Assembly: GCA_905221615.1 (NCBI GenBank)
Contig: CAJNDT010006127.1
Span: 40,001 to 104,000 of the forward strand
Reading direction: 5' to 3'
From: Symbiodinium sp. CCMP2592
Taxonomy: Eukaryota > Sar > Dinophyceae > Suessiales > Symbiodiniaceae
Length of the DNA: 64,000 nucleotides
In this document: positions 10,170-19,854 of the stretch, piece after piece
Layout: each line of letters starts with the position of its first letter
Numbering within the stretch: the stretch's first letter is position 1
Translations under genes and position numbers: made by a program
Notes under the pieces: model-generated
Told to the model about the DNA's origin: nothing
Seen by the model: the letters and a program-made list of their open reading frames with translations, nothing else
Database searches by the model: none

Positions 10170-12179
10170 ATGGCTTCCGCCGGGAGCTCCTCGCTCTCCT
10201 GCTTGGGAAGGAAATCATATGTATCCCAGCGAGGTCTCAGTCAGGTCTTGCAGGAACTCAAAGAGCTGCCCGAGTTGCCATCTGGGACGAGTCGCCGAAC
10301 ACTGAAGCGGGCCCGGGATGAGAAGACTCGGAGCTACCAAACTGCTTATGGCGAGATCCTATGCGACTTCAAGTGTGTTGCCGAAACTGGTGTGGAGTTT
10401 GAATTTCCTGTCTTGAACCCAGCTGCAATGCTTGCCTGGGCGACAGAGCGATGTCGACCATTTGGCGAGTTCCTGGAGAGGGCCATGGATGCCACACCCC
10501 CCAGCATTCTTCAACCATGGGGATTGGTGTGGTATTCCGACGAGCTGGCTCCGGGCAACCAACTCAAGCACTCCAACCGGAGAAAGGTCCAGGCTGTATA
10601 TTGGAGCCTGCTCCCTTTGGGACAGCATGCAATGGGTTGCGAAAATTGCTGGTTCACTCTCTGTGCCATTCGCAGCTCTCTGGTCGCAGATCTCGGCGGC
10701 ATGACTGTGCTCTTCAGGCAGCTAGCAGCCTTGTTCTTTGAGAGACCTGACTTCAGAAAAGGTCTTGTGTTGCAGTGCCCTGGACAAGCACGTATGCTCT
10801 TTGCCGACTTGAAGATCATCATATCCGACGAAGCTGCAATTAAGGCTACCCTTTTCAATAAAGGAGCCAGTGGGCTCATATTCTGTGTTCAATGCCAAAA
10901 CGCCGTGGACCACAAAAGCAGCATTGCTGAAAGGAGTCGGGGCAATATGGTGTCCGGCCTGGAAACCGACATGAGTTGCTTTCGGATGCACACACCCGAG
11001 TCTATACGAGACACCATGGACTTCTTGCGAAGGCAAGAGACGGTCCTCAACAAAGACAGATTCCTGCAACTCCAAACAGCAATGGGGTTCAATTTCAAAG
11101 AGGGTGGATTGCTGGCACATGCAGCATACGGGCCTCCGGTCATCGAGTGTGTGATGTTCGATTACTTCCATATCTATTTGGTCAATGGCATCTTCAATGT
11201 TCTGACGGGGTTTTTTCTTGGAGAGCTTCACAACCATGGCTGGAAGCACAATGACATTGATCGCTTCGCAAATGGTTTTACCTGGCCTTCTCGTTTGCGA
11301 GGTGCTGCTGCAAAGGATATCTTGCAGAAGCGAAAGCCAAGCGAAACCTTGAAGTGTGGAGCCAGCGAGGCTCTGAACTTTATGCAGCTGCTGCGACTCT
11401 ATGTGCTAGTCTTTGTGCTGCCAAATTGCAGCAGAGATATCCGGGACTCTTGCGAGGTTTGGTTGGCTTTGTGCAAGGTGATTGATGCTTTGCAAGCGAT
11501 CAATGCCAAACCTTCAGCATTTACCCCCCTGGAGTTGCAGCAGCTCATCAAAAGGCATCTCGATCTGGCGAAAAGTCGGTATGGAGATGAGTGGTGGGTG
11601 CCAAAGTGTCACTTGGCAGGCCATTTGGCGCTGCAACTGGCCAAGCATCAGGTCCTCCTCAGCTGCTTTGTGCACGAAAGAAAACATAAAATCATCAAAA
11701 AAATTTCGAATGAAATTTTGGATACAAGCAGAACCTTTGAGAGGAGCATCCTACAAGATGTACTCCATGGTCACATGGAAAGTCTGGCAGAGGGTGTATA
11801 CCTCCCAGGCCAAGGAGTTCGCTTGGTCGACCCTGTGAGACCAGCTCCTGCCAGATTGCAAACAGAGATACACAACACGATCCGGGTCCAGGGTGAAGTC
11901 TTCACAGCCAGGCAGGCAGTGCATGGAGGAAACTTCACCGTGGCTGCCGGCGACTTGGCCTTGATGGATCTGGATGGGGTCACTGCCGTAGGCAAAGTGG
12001 CTTATCATGTAATGTGCGAGAAAGTTGTATGGTCGCACATTACCTTCTGGACACATGTCCATGGCTGTATGTATGAAGTCTCCGACGATTGTGGCCTCGT
12101 GCAAACCCGACTGATCCGGGCCACATGCCCTTACAGCATTTCGGGCAATGCTGCCATTGTCGCAGTCCCGCAGGTGTAA
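10170..12179 (+). CDS. CACTA/Plavaka-like DDE transposase (669 aa)
   Basis: Probably catalyses excision and insertion of the 11.9-kb element in the nucleus. The frame runs unbroken from ATG (MASAGSSSLSCLGRKSYVSQ) to TAA, ending about 240 bp before the right inverted repeat. The layout fits an RNase H-fold transposase of the CACTA/Plavaka kind. There is a first acidic site in LVWYSDELAPGN (D124), followed by RRKVQAVYWSLLPLG. A second lies in LFADLKIIISDEAAIK (D213 or D220), followed by a C-x2-C pair (FCVQCQ, 239-242), and a conserved-looking FDYFHIYLVNGIFN is at about 330. The late glutamate is in FVHERKHKIIKK (E503). The family and catalytic assignments are my reading without an alignment. 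No frameshift is visible, so this copy could be active. Confidence 0.65.
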   Translation: MASAGSSSLSCLGRKSYVSQRGLSQVLQELKELPELPSGTSRRTLKRARDEKTRSYQTAYGEILCDFKCVAETGVEFEFPVLNPAAMLAWATERCRPFGEFLERAMDATPPSILQPWGLVWYSDELAPGNQLKHSNRRKVQAVYWSLLPLGQHAMGCENCWFTLCAIRSSLVADLGGMTVLFRQLAALFFERPDFRKGLVLQCPGQARMLFADLKIIISDEAAIKATLFNKGASGLIFCVQCQNAVDHKSSIAERSRGNMVSGLETDMSCFRMHTPESIRDTMDFLRRQETVLNKDRFLQLQTAMGFNFKEGGLLAHAAYGPPVIECVMFDYFHIYLVNGIFNVLTGFFLGELHNHGWKHNDIDRFANGFTWPSRLRGAAAKDILQKRKPSETLKCGASEALNFMQLLRLYVLVFVLPNCSRDIRDSCEVWLALCKVIDALQAINAKPSAFTPLELQQLIKRHLDLAKSRYGDEWWVPKCHLAGHLALQLAKHQVLLSCFVHERKHKIIKKISNEILDTSRTFERSILQDVLHGHMESLAEGVYLPGQGVRLVDPVRPAPARLQTEIHNTIRVQGEVFTARQAVHGGNFTVAAGDLALMDLDGVTAVGKVAYHVMCEKVVWSHITFWTHVHGCMYEVSDDCGLVQTRLIRATCPYSISGNAAIVAVPQV

Positions 12180-12229
12180 AAAAGAGAACTGCATGCGAGC
12201 TTTAAAGCCCTGCATTGCATCTCTGAGCA

Positions 12230-12392
12230 GCATGCTTCATGCAACTTAGATCACTTAGCTCACTTATCTTTTTCATATAAATACACTTAGCTAACCAAGT
12301 TAACTTCAACATAGCTAAGTTCAATAACTACACTTGCACATCTCATATAAGTCATTTGCTAACTGTGCCAAACAATTAACAACCTGCATATA
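12230..12392. repeat. Right subterminal region with CTTAGC/TAAGTT words
   Basis: Short words CACTTAGCT, ACTTAGATC, AAGTTAACTT and CATAAG recur here on both strands, matching the composition of 503-790 at the other end of the transposon. Confidence 0.5.
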
Positions 12393-12420
12393 CAATTACT
12401 AACACCCCCGCCCCTTCAAG
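12393..12420 (-). repeat. Right terminal inverted repeat of the large transposon
   Basis: Read inward on the minus strand it begins CTTGAAGGGGCGGGGGTGTT and continues AGTAAT, mirroring 475-502. It is followed by the TA duplication at 12421-12422 and then by host repeat sequence GGGGTGCAGGGCA, also present at the empty site. Confidence 0.85.
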
Positions 12421-12422
12421 TA

Positions 12423-12944
12423 GGGGTGCAGGGCAGGTTGCGTGCTAGCAAGTGGTCGGCAATCTGCAAAACATCCTCGCTGTCCTGGTGAGTCCGACCA
12501 GTAGTCCTCAAAACATCCAGGGTATCGTCTTCATCTGCTGCTGGCAACGGCAGAGGATATTCTTCCAAGAGCGTATACTGAAACCTCGGCCGTGTTTGAG
12601 ACGGCGGCTCAACAACCTCCATGCCTCGTAAACACAACGAACGCACAACATCACAACATTTGGCCACTGAGGCTCTCTCAAACTGTTTGTTGCTTGCCCT
12701 ATTGCCCTATTTGGTAAGTTTGACAACCCCCCCCGCCCTCTGAAGCAAACAGCAGCAAGCAAGGCATGCGAGTCACAAGCTGCGAGCGAAGAATGAAGCA
12801 GGCATCCATAAACATGGCGTCGCACCCGGGTCCAACTCGTCAAAAACTCAACACATGTCCTTTGAATGAAAAGCGCTCGCAGTATCTGCGACCCTTGTTT
12901 CAAATCCTACTGTCTATTCCCTTGAAAGTCTTGTAGAAGGAATT
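12423..12944 (-). pseudogene. Decayed transposase-like repeat, N-terminal side of the interrupted copy
   Basis: This is the other half of the repeat broken by the large transposon. On the minus strand it reads RPRFQYTLLEEYPLPLPAADEDD, then jumps directly from DVLRT to TGRTHQDSEDVL. In the uninterrupted paralog (23176-24051), 83 residues lie between those blocks. The join is near 12503, and the loss is 249 bp, in frame. The 5' end of the frame (near 12900) leads into the hairpin minisatellite, the same neighbour as in the paralog. Confidence 0.45.
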
Positions 12945-13530
12945 TAAATGACGGGCTGCAACAGGCGTCCTTTCCCCCCCAGCCCCCACCCAAAGGACAG
13001 CTGTTTTGCCCTTCAAGCCGTGTGTACCACCAAAACTGGCGTCCTTTGCTTCCTTTCCGTAAACCCCCCCTCCCCCACCAAAGGACAGCTGTTTGGCCCT
13101 TCAAACCGTGTGTGCCACCAAAACTGGCGTCCTTTGCTTCAATTCCGTAAACCCCGCCTCCCCGCACCAAAGGACAGCTGTTTGGCCCTTCAAGCCGTGT
13201 GTGCCACCAAAACTGGCGTCCTTTGCTTCCTTTCCGTAAACCCCCCCCTCCCCCCACCAAAGGACAGCTGTTTGGCCCGTCAAGCCGTGTGTGCCACAAA
13301 AACTGGCGTCCTTAATTTGCTTCCTTTCCGTAAACCCCCCCTCCCCCCACCAAAGGACAGCTGTTTGGCCCGTTAAGCCGTGTGTGCCACCAAAACTGGC
13401 GTCCTTTGCTTCCTTTCCGTAAACCCCCCCTGCCCCCACCAAAGGACAGCTGTTTGGCCCTTCAAGCCGTGTGTGCCACCAAAACTGGCGTCCTTTGCTT
13501 CCTTCTTTCCTAAAGCTGCCTAAACCAAAA
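12945..13530. repeat. Hairpin minisatellite: six units of 88-93 bp
   Basis: Each unit has a 58-bp inverted-repeat core, CAAAGGACAGCTGTTT to ACTGGCGTCCTTTG, plus a C-rich spacer with GCTTCCTTTCCGTAAACC. Cores start at 12991, 13079, 13168, 13258, 13351 and 13440. Core arms can pair over about 19 bp (CAAAGGACagcTGTTTTGG with CAAAGGACgccAGTTTTGG). The fourth core is broken near 13313. Long reading frames through the array on both strands are translations of the repeat. Confidence 0.85.
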
Positions 13531-13620
13531 ACCCCGCCTCCAGAGCAGCGGCGAAGCGGCTCTCTGCTGCTAGCGAAGGCCAGAGCCAAAACACTAGCAG
13601 CTAGTCGGACATGTGTCTGC

Positions 13621-13950
13621 CTATGTTGTTGATGGTTTTAGTTGTTGTTGTACTTTTGTCTTCGTTGTGTCTTGGTCAGTCCCTTTGACTGCTCTGTCGT
13701 CTGGCCACACGCGCCGGGTGACCGCAGTGCGCTGATTGAGCATATGCAAGTTTTCTGCTTTCTCGGACGGGTCAACTGGCTCCCCATCCATGTGGTAAAA
13801 CTCAACAATCTCTTGGGTATCATGGTGCATGTGAGGGACGTAGTCCCGGAAGACTTGGCGCAACTCTCCGTTGGCACGCGCGGCCCATGTCACGAATGTG
13901 CACGCAATGAACCGCAAAATGACCGGTCCAGTCAAGTCCACCACTTCCAT
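13621..13950 (-). CDS. Hypothetical 109-residue frame, unrecognised
   Basis: The minus-strand frame from an ATG at 13950 reads MEVVDLTGPVILRFIACTF, then ELRQVFRDYVPHMHHDTQEIVEFYHMDG, ending in a glutamine/lysine-rich stretch. The residue mix is more protein-like than its shadow frames, but there is no domain I know, and it may be one exon or a remnant. Downstream (13520-13620) is a purine-rich stretch with CAGAGCAGCGGCGAAGCGG and no gene. Confidence 0.25.
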   Translation of the reverse strand: MEVVDLTGPVILRFIACTFVTWAARANGELRQVFRDYVPHMHHDTQEIVEFYHMDGEPVDPSEKAENLHMLNQRTAVTRRVWPDDRAVKGTDQDTTKTKVQQQLKPSTT

Positions 13951-13959
13951 GGCTGTCGC

Positions 13960-14440
13960 ACTCTATGAAGCAGAACCTGAACCCAAGACCTCGCAAACCC
14001 TGGGTCTCAAACCTAGGTCCCAAACTTTTCACTCCACATGTGCAGCTAAACCTTCAACCTGGCCATCCCTGCTCCTTCTGCCTGTCGGGCCCCTGCCTCG
14101 GCATCACAACCTGGATCCACGTTAGGGGTTCTTGTAAGGATTCCTTCAAGGGTTTGGGTTCAGGGTTTATTTTGGGTAGCAGGGCCCCTTCTTGGGAGTG
14201 TGTTTTTTTATACTTCGGGGACCCCAAACTGGACCCTGCCTAAAGGAGAGCGCGTTGCAGCGCCAGCAAAAACACAAGGAGCAAGCCGTGACTGAAAATG
14301 CCTCCGGCGTCAACAGAAAACCCTCACTTCCGACTAAATGCAGCATGCAAGAATGCTGGAATGCTCTTTGTTTTCGCTCGCCACGCCCCAGCGTAGATCA
14401 CATCATCACTTCGGCTTGGCTGAAGCATAGGCATTTTTAT
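13960..14440. other. No gene seen
   Basis: Short words such as CTGGGTCTCAAACCTAGGTCCC and GGGTTTGGGTTCAGGGTTTATT recur loosely (14000-14200). I see no coding frame with conserved-looking content and no RNA gene. Confidence 0.5.
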
Positions 14441-14764
14441 CAAAGGACATCAATTCTGGAGATTATGAGGTCGCAGAGCCTAAAAGCGATGTCTTTTGCT
14501 GTTGCCAAGAGCAAGCTGTCAAGCCCAAACCAAAAGACATCAGTTTTGGAGCTCTTCAAGCCTTAGGGGACGAAAGCCACGTCCTTTGCTTTTGCTTGAA
14601 ACCTTCCCCCGACCCTCAAAGGACATCAATTCTGGAGATTATGAGGTCGCAGAGCCTTAAAGCGATGTCTTTTGCTTTTGCCAAGAGCAAGCTGTCAAGC
14701 CCAAACCAAAAGACATCAGTTTTGGAGCTCTTCAGGCCTTAGGCGACGAAAGCCACGTCCTTTG
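14441..14764. repeat. Four 58-bp hairpin elements in two alternating types
   Basis: Copies at 14441-14499 and 14617-14674 share the interior TTCTGGAGATTATGAGGTCG. Copies at 14531-14588 and 14707-14764 share the interior TTTTGGAGCTCTTCA. All have CAAA(G/A)GACATCA starts and GTC(C/T)TTTTG or GTCCTTTG ends. The pair of two types is itself tandemly duplicated with a period of 176 bp. They belong with the cores at 12991-13498, 22580 and 24291-24417. Confidence 0.75.
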
Positions 14765-15830
14765 CTTGAAACCCTCCCCCAACCCCCAAAGTTGTCCCAA
14801 AGAGCAAATGAGGTGTGCTTGGGGGCACAGGAAAAAATCGAGAACATCTCTCTGCAGCCGACTGGCTTCACTGCGAGACCCGCTGCCCCACTCACGCTCG
14901 GCGGAAGCGTAAACTTTCTCAGCCAGGCTATCGTTCTGTTCTGCCTAAGTGCTTCTGCCTCTTCCCGATTCCGCTGCAGCAGCCCAGACCTCAACCCCGT
15001 CACAAGCCGCAAGTCGGACAGGCCCACGCCAGTCCTGTTGGCATGGGTCGCAAAGGTCGAAGCATCTGTGAACAAGCACGAACCATACTCTTCGAATGCT
15101 GTGTGGAGGACTGCAATCGCGGACTTGCTCACATGCATCCGGGTTGGAGCACTGTCTTCGACATCTTTGAGCAGAACTGTCTTTCCGTCAGAGGCAAGAC
15201 CGCTGAAGTGTCTCTGGAACGCCTCCTCAAAGACCTCTTTGCACAAGCGCTCAAACGGCTGCTTCGGAACGCAGAGCTCCACGTTCTTCCAAGCCTTAGG
15301 AACGCTCCTGTCCTTCACGCTCACCTTGCTTTCACCCTTCTTCCTGGGCCCGCCCCGCTTGGGGGTTGGAAGGAGGTTTGCAAGGGCAACAGCCTTTTGG
15401 ACTGCCTTTTCGTGGGGGGCACTTGTGCTGTCCAGGCTTGTCACAGCCGCTGTTGCTTCAAGGTTGCTGGGGTGCGGAGGCTCAGCAATCTCTCTGGCTT
15501 GCGCACCGAGGACATCCTCACTCAGGACGTTGTCTGCGGCAGGCACCACGGACGCAGAAGCCCATGCAAGCCAACAAGGTTTCAAGAAAGACAGGCCTCC
15601 AAAAGACGTCGGACCAAAGTGGCCTTGTTTCCCGAGGTCCTCTTGCCAAGCTTGCTGAGGCGTTCCTTCAACTTCGCGACAGTGAGCTTGTCGAGCTCTG
15701 CCTGCCCACACGTGCTGGCTGGCCCCCAACAACTCACAACAGCCTGGGTATGTTTGTCCATGTCCACTTCTCTCTGCCAAAAAATCACCATAACTAAATC
15801 TATCTGTATCTGTGTGTGTGTCTTACTCAT
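14716..15830 (-). CDS. SAP domain plus divergent histone H3-fold protein
   Basis: The minus strand encodes a SAP-type helix-loop-helix (ELDKLTVAKLKERLSKLG, then GNKATLVRRLLEA) at about 15693-15590. A second frame has an H3 histone fold: PFERLCKEVFEEAF for helix 1, KSAIAVLHTAFEEYGSCLF for helix 2, and THANRTGVGLSDLRLVTGLR for the helix 2/3 end, at about 15280-14980. The two frames are out of phase. A 59-nt GT...AG stretch at 15592-15534 would join GAGGCCT to ACAACGTCC and restore one frame, so I annotate it as an intron. Loop 1 between helices 1 and 2 has roughly 20 extra residues. SAP domains bind AT-rich DNA, and H3 folds pair in nucleosome-like complexes. The 5' start (ATG at 15828-15830) lies in a TG-repeat and is doubtful. 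The 3' end overlaps a hairpin element at 14716-14764, so the C-terminus may be altered. Confidence 0.55.
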
Positions 15831-15924
15831 GTCACACGTATGTGCATTTGCATCTATATATCCACGTACTATGTCTATGGACTAGACCTCTGGGTTTGTG
15901 TTTATGCTTATATGTTCACATAGA

Positions 15925-16255
15925 ATCATACTGCCCTGAACAACAACCCCCCCGGCCCGCCAAGCACCGAAGAGGACTGTAGAGCCCCACAAGCAGAAAC
16001 CCACGAACTGCACAACCCAGTGGTCTGGAGCCTTCCAAATAACTGCGCGAAACATATTTGGGTATTATGCTACCTATGTGCTTGTCATTATGCTCAAGTG
16101 TCTACATGGAAACATACCGCCCTGAACAGCCCCCCCGGCCCGCCAAGCACCGAAGAGGACTCTAGAGCCCCACAAGTTGGAACCCACGAACTTCACAACC
16201 CAGTGGCCTGAAGACTTCCAAAGAACTACACAAAACATATTGGGGTATTATGCCT
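15925..16255. repeat. Two tandem copies of a ~183-bp repeat
   Basis: CCCCGGCCCGCCAAGCACCG, AGAGGACT and CCCACGAACT...CACAACCCAGTGG recur at about 15950-16070 and 16130-16252. There is no coding content. Confidence 0.7.
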
Positions 16256-16309
16256 GTAAATGTCCAAACATGCTTCACAGAAAGAAACCTTAGTCGGCTA
16301 CGGCTGTTG

Positions 16310-16550
16310 TTCCGCAAGCAAGCACAATCCAGCCAGAAGAGGAATTTCCAGCACTAAAGTCGTACAACAAGCAAGCACACAATCCGGTGGGAGCCGAAAC
16401 GAAGCATTTTTAGCACTAAAGTTGTAGTACAAGCAAACACACAATGCAGCGGGAGCCCAGCCAGGTGGCAGGTGGTGGCAGGTGGCAGCAGGTGGTGGCA
16501 GGTGGTGGCAGGTGGTGGCAGGTGGTGGCAGGGTGGCAAGTGCAGTCCGT
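16310..16550. repeat. 62-bp dispersed repeat and GGTGGCA minisatellite
   Basis: Two units of the AGCACTAAAGTxGTA...CAAGCAxxCACAAT repeat lie at 16318-16450, also found at 17565-17740 and 18085-18255. A GGTGGCA run follows at 16464-16536. Confidence 0.75.
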
Positions 16551-16554
16551 GTTT

Positions 16555-16795
16555 GAACGGACTTAGTGTGTATTTTGCACGGATTTAGCGTGCATTTGGG
16601 TATTCATAATGCGTAATTGAAAGGGTTTAGTGTGTATTTGCACAGATTTGGTGTGTATTTTGTGTGTGTGCGCGGATTAAATGTGTATTTGCACGGATTT
16701 AGTGTACGGTTTGCATGGATTCCGTGTGTATTTGCACGGACCTAGTCTGCGTTTGCGCGGATTTAGCACGTATTTGCAAGGATGCAGTGTAGTGT
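16555..16795. repeat. GCACGGATTTAGTGTGTATTT minisatellite
   Basis: About eight degenerate units of 25-32 bp built on CGGATTTAGTGTGTATTTGCA. No gene is seen. Confidence 0.7.
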
Positions 16796-16983
16796 TCGGG
16801 CATATGGCAATGGGAAAGTGGGGATGGTTGGGAGGTTTTGCTTGTGCTTTTGGCGGTTTTTGGTCGTTTCAAAATTTCGATTCCGGTTGGGGAAAAGGGC
16901 CAAATGACCCCGCCGGAGATTGAGCCCGCGACCCTGCCCAATGCATGGATGAAGGCGGCCACCCGCAAAATCAACGAGCCGAA

Positions 16984-17057
16984 CCATAGCTCAGTGGTTA
17001 AGCAAATGGTTTACAGCACCTCCCAGCGCATATCAGCGGTCTCGGACTCCGGGGCCG
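16984..17057 (+). other. tRNA-like sequence, possibly a SINE head
   Basis: ATAGCTCAGTGGTTAAGC at 16987-17004 resembles a tRNA D-arm/A-box. CGGTCTCGGACTCCGG at about 17037-17052 resembles a T-arm/B-box at the right distance. Acceptor-stem pairing is not convincing, so I do not call a functional tRNA. A tRNA-derived SINE is the likeliest reading. Confidence 0.35.
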
Positions 17058-17119
17058 TTATTTGGGCTCTTGGACTAACCAAATTCGAGATTTTGGGTGG
17101 CTAAAAGCTTTGCAAAGAC

Positions 17120-17490
17120 CAGGTGTGGCAGGTGGCAGGGCAGATGGCAGGCAAGTGGCAGAGCGGGCCCACTGCTGCCGCTGGTGCTGCGACTACTGAC
17201 ATCAAAGGCAACTAGTGGCAAATGTGTGTGGCAGTGGTAAACTGGTGGCATTGGCAATTGGTGGTGGCAGTGGTAACTGCTGGCAGTGGCAACTAGTGGC
17301 AGTGGCAACTTAGCAGTCGGGAACTGGTGTGGTAATTGGCAGGCACGTGGCATGTGGCAGGTAGGTGGCAGGCAGGTGGCAGATGGCACACAGGTGGCAG
17401 ATGGCAGGCAAGTGACAGGTAGCAGACAAGCAGGCAAATGGCAAGTGGCAGGCGACAGGCAGGTGGCAGGTGGCAGGTGGCTGGTAGGTG
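17120..17490. repeat. GGTGGCAGG-type minisatellite
   Basis: Variable GTGGCAGGTGGCAG and AGTGGTAACTGGTGGCA units fill the stretch. Reading frames here (for example the Pro/Ala/Cys-rich frame on the minus strand) are translations of the repeat. Confidence 0.75.
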
Positions 17491-17494
17491 GCAG

Positions 17495-18610
17495 CAGGGG
17501 CCGCAACGAGGGATTTCCAGCACGGAAAGCCGAGCGGTGCATTTCCAGTCCGAAAGTTGTTCTACAAGAAAACACACAATTCAGCCAAGAGTCGAAACGA
17601 GGCATTTCCAGTACTAAAGTTGTACTACAAGCAAGCACAATCCAGCCAGGAGCCGAAACGAGGCATATCCAGTACTAAAGTTGTACCACAAGCAAGCACA
17701 ATCCAGCCAGGAGCCGAAGCGAGGCGCTTTCCAGTACTAAAGTTGGGATCGATAGATAGATAGATAAATAGAAAGATAGACAGATAGAGAAATAGATAAA
17801 TAAATGCTTGTGCTTGCCTGCGGGAGTGCTGAGGCGAGCTTCTCGTCAGCTGGTGCCTGCGCGAAAAGGCACGAGCAACCAACGGGTTCAGCGGTTCAGG
17901 CATACAAACATGACCGATGTTCACATCCTGAGAGAATCACTACTGACACCAGGAAAAGCACCATGCAGAGCAGGAGACCTGCAGCGGCACAACCGGATCG
18001 GGATCGCTGAAAAGGCCGGCATCTTCCTGGCAGGTGTGTGTGCGTCGCTAACAATAGCATCGAAGCTTGGATCCGTCCGAAGTTGTTCTACAAGAAAACA
18101 CACAATTCAGCCAAGAGTCGAAACGAGGCATTTCCAGTACTACATTTGCACTACAAGCAAGCACAATCCAGCCAGGAGCCGAAACGAGGCATATCCAGTA
18201 CTAAAGTTGTACCACAAGCAAGCACAATCCAGCCAGGAGCCGAAGCGAGGCATTACTAAAGTTGGGATCGATAGATAGATAGATAAATAAAAAGATAGAC
18301 ACATAGATAAATAGATAAATAAATGCTTGTGCTTGCCTGCGGGAGTGCTGAGGCGAGCTTCTCGTCAGCTGCTGCCTGCGCGAAAAGGCACGAGCAACCA
18401 ACGGGTTCAGCGGTTCAGGCGTGCAAACATCGGGCCTCTTTCTCGTCAGTGTCAGCTACTGCCTTCACACATGCCCACATGTAGTGGCATTCCACATCAC
18501 AAACTGAGTAAGCTGCGTGCTTGCCTCGGGGAGTGCTACGGCGAGCTTCTCGGAGTCAGCTGCAGCCTGCGCGAAAAAGCGCGAGCAACCAACGGGTTAA
18601 GGCATCCAGA
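17495..18610. repeat. ~520-bp tandem duplication with GATA microsatellites
   Basis: The block at about 17555-17910 (GTTGTTCTACAAGAAAACAC, 62-bp repeat units, a GATAGATAGATAAATA tract, then GTGCTTGCCTGCGGGAGTGC to CAACGGGTTCAGCGGTTCAGG) recurs at about 18078-18420. A third partial copy of its end is at 18512-18600. No intact gene is seen. Confidence 0.75.
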
Positions 18611-19850
18611 CATGAGGCCTCTTTCTTGTCAGTGTGACATGCTGCCTGCACACATGCCCAAACATGCTGGCATTCCACATCACAAGTTTTGCGCTTGCAA
18701 GTGAGCCGAAGCAAAGAAACCAAGGACACCGCGGCACGAGGTAGTGGTCGGCCGGCGAGCGGGGACTTGAACCGTGCACGTTTGGACGCAGGGCGAAGCT
18801 CCTGTTTTGCAGCCGAATCAAAATCAAGAGACTGCATGGTGTTTTGAAGCTTTGGGGGCGGTGCTTTTGGGGGTGCTGAGGCTTACAAGAAATCTGGAAG
18901 AGGTTCAGAGCTGTAATGGGCTCCTTGAAGAGCTCTTCTGCGACCGGCTGGCGCTTATCCAAGTTAATGATTCCTGGCATGGGTTAAAATAAGCATCATT
19001 GTAGGCGAAATGCGACATGCTGAAAGAGCTGACAGTACCGGAGTACCGCGGAAACGCTGAGAACACATTACTTTTGCAGCTTCGTCCGTCGCTTCAAGAA
19101 GAAAAGATGACATTCTGCGTCGGGCGGCCGAACCACCTAGGCCCTGTAAACCCTACGACCCCAAGGCTTAACTAACCCCCAAACCCCGGCCCCGAACCCT
19201 AGACCAGCACCAAAAGTCTGAAGCACTCAGGCCAGACGTCGTCTGCGAGCTGGCGGCTCAGCGTCCTCCTCGGAATCGTTGTCCACCCGAGGGCCTGGTC
19301 TCACAGCCAGCGCGGGCTGGCACAAGACCAACTGCGGATTTGCAGGATTTCCAAAGCTGCGAAGCAATGCACACAAGCTCCTCGCCAAGCGAAAAGCCAA
19401 CAGGTACAGTGAGGTTGACGAGGCTCTGCATGTGGAATGGCCACCAAGCAAAATCTGTTCCAGACCTCTAAACGGCAGCAAGGCAATCCGATGTGGAGAT
19501 TGGAGCTTTGTATCCTACGGCCTAGCCTTGTGATAAGAAATTTAATAAACCAGAAATGAAACACTGGCCGGCCTAGAAATAAACCACCCGCAAAATCTCA
19601 AACACCTGGTTGGGGAATTTGAAAGCATTCGACAGACCACTGCACTGTGCCCGACTTGCCTGCAGTTAAAGTTGGGAAGTCAAACGATAAAAATAGAACA
19701 ATAGATTGCTGTTGGGATGCCTTCCCATCCATCCATCCACCCACCCAAATCCCCTCAGAGCCCGCATGGGTTCAACAAGGCTCCACGGTGTTTTGGATGC
19801 AAACCCCAAACCCCAAAAGGGACAGGTTGCTAAAGAAGGGATTGGTGAGT
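18610..19850. other. No gene seen
   Basis: The first 100 bp repeat the GCCTCTTTCTxGTCAGTGTxA / CATTCCACATCACAA words of 18435-18500. The rest (18700-19850) contains only short open frames without recognisable content. Confidence 0.5.
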
Positions 19851-19854
19851 ATCA

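Larger units (their letters stand above)
475..12420 (+). mobile_element. 11.9-kb DNA transposon with TA target duplication
   Basis: Both ends begin CTTGAAGGGGCGGGG when read inward, and the similarity continues for about 28 bp with two single-base indels. The element is flanked by TA at 473-474 and 12421-12422. The paralogous locus near 23463 reads TTGGTAGGGGTGC without any insertion, so the empty site carries a single TA. Inside are a CACTA/Plavaka-like transposase gene (10170-12179), three other long open frames in the same orientation, a probable multi-exon gene, several TA microsatellites and a 42-bp-spaced palindrome array. Subterminal regions at both ends are rich in ACTTAG/CTAAGT words, the sort of layout CACTA transposases bind. 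The length and multi-gene content are unusual for a cut-and-paste element. Ends and target duplication are seen directly. Superfamily placement is inferred. Confidence 0.82.

Noticed and set aside
12907-13589. Repeat-peptide frames on both strands, such as KDASFGGTHGL
   Set aside because: They translate the hairpin minisatellite; the unit length is not a multiple of three throughout and both strands are open.
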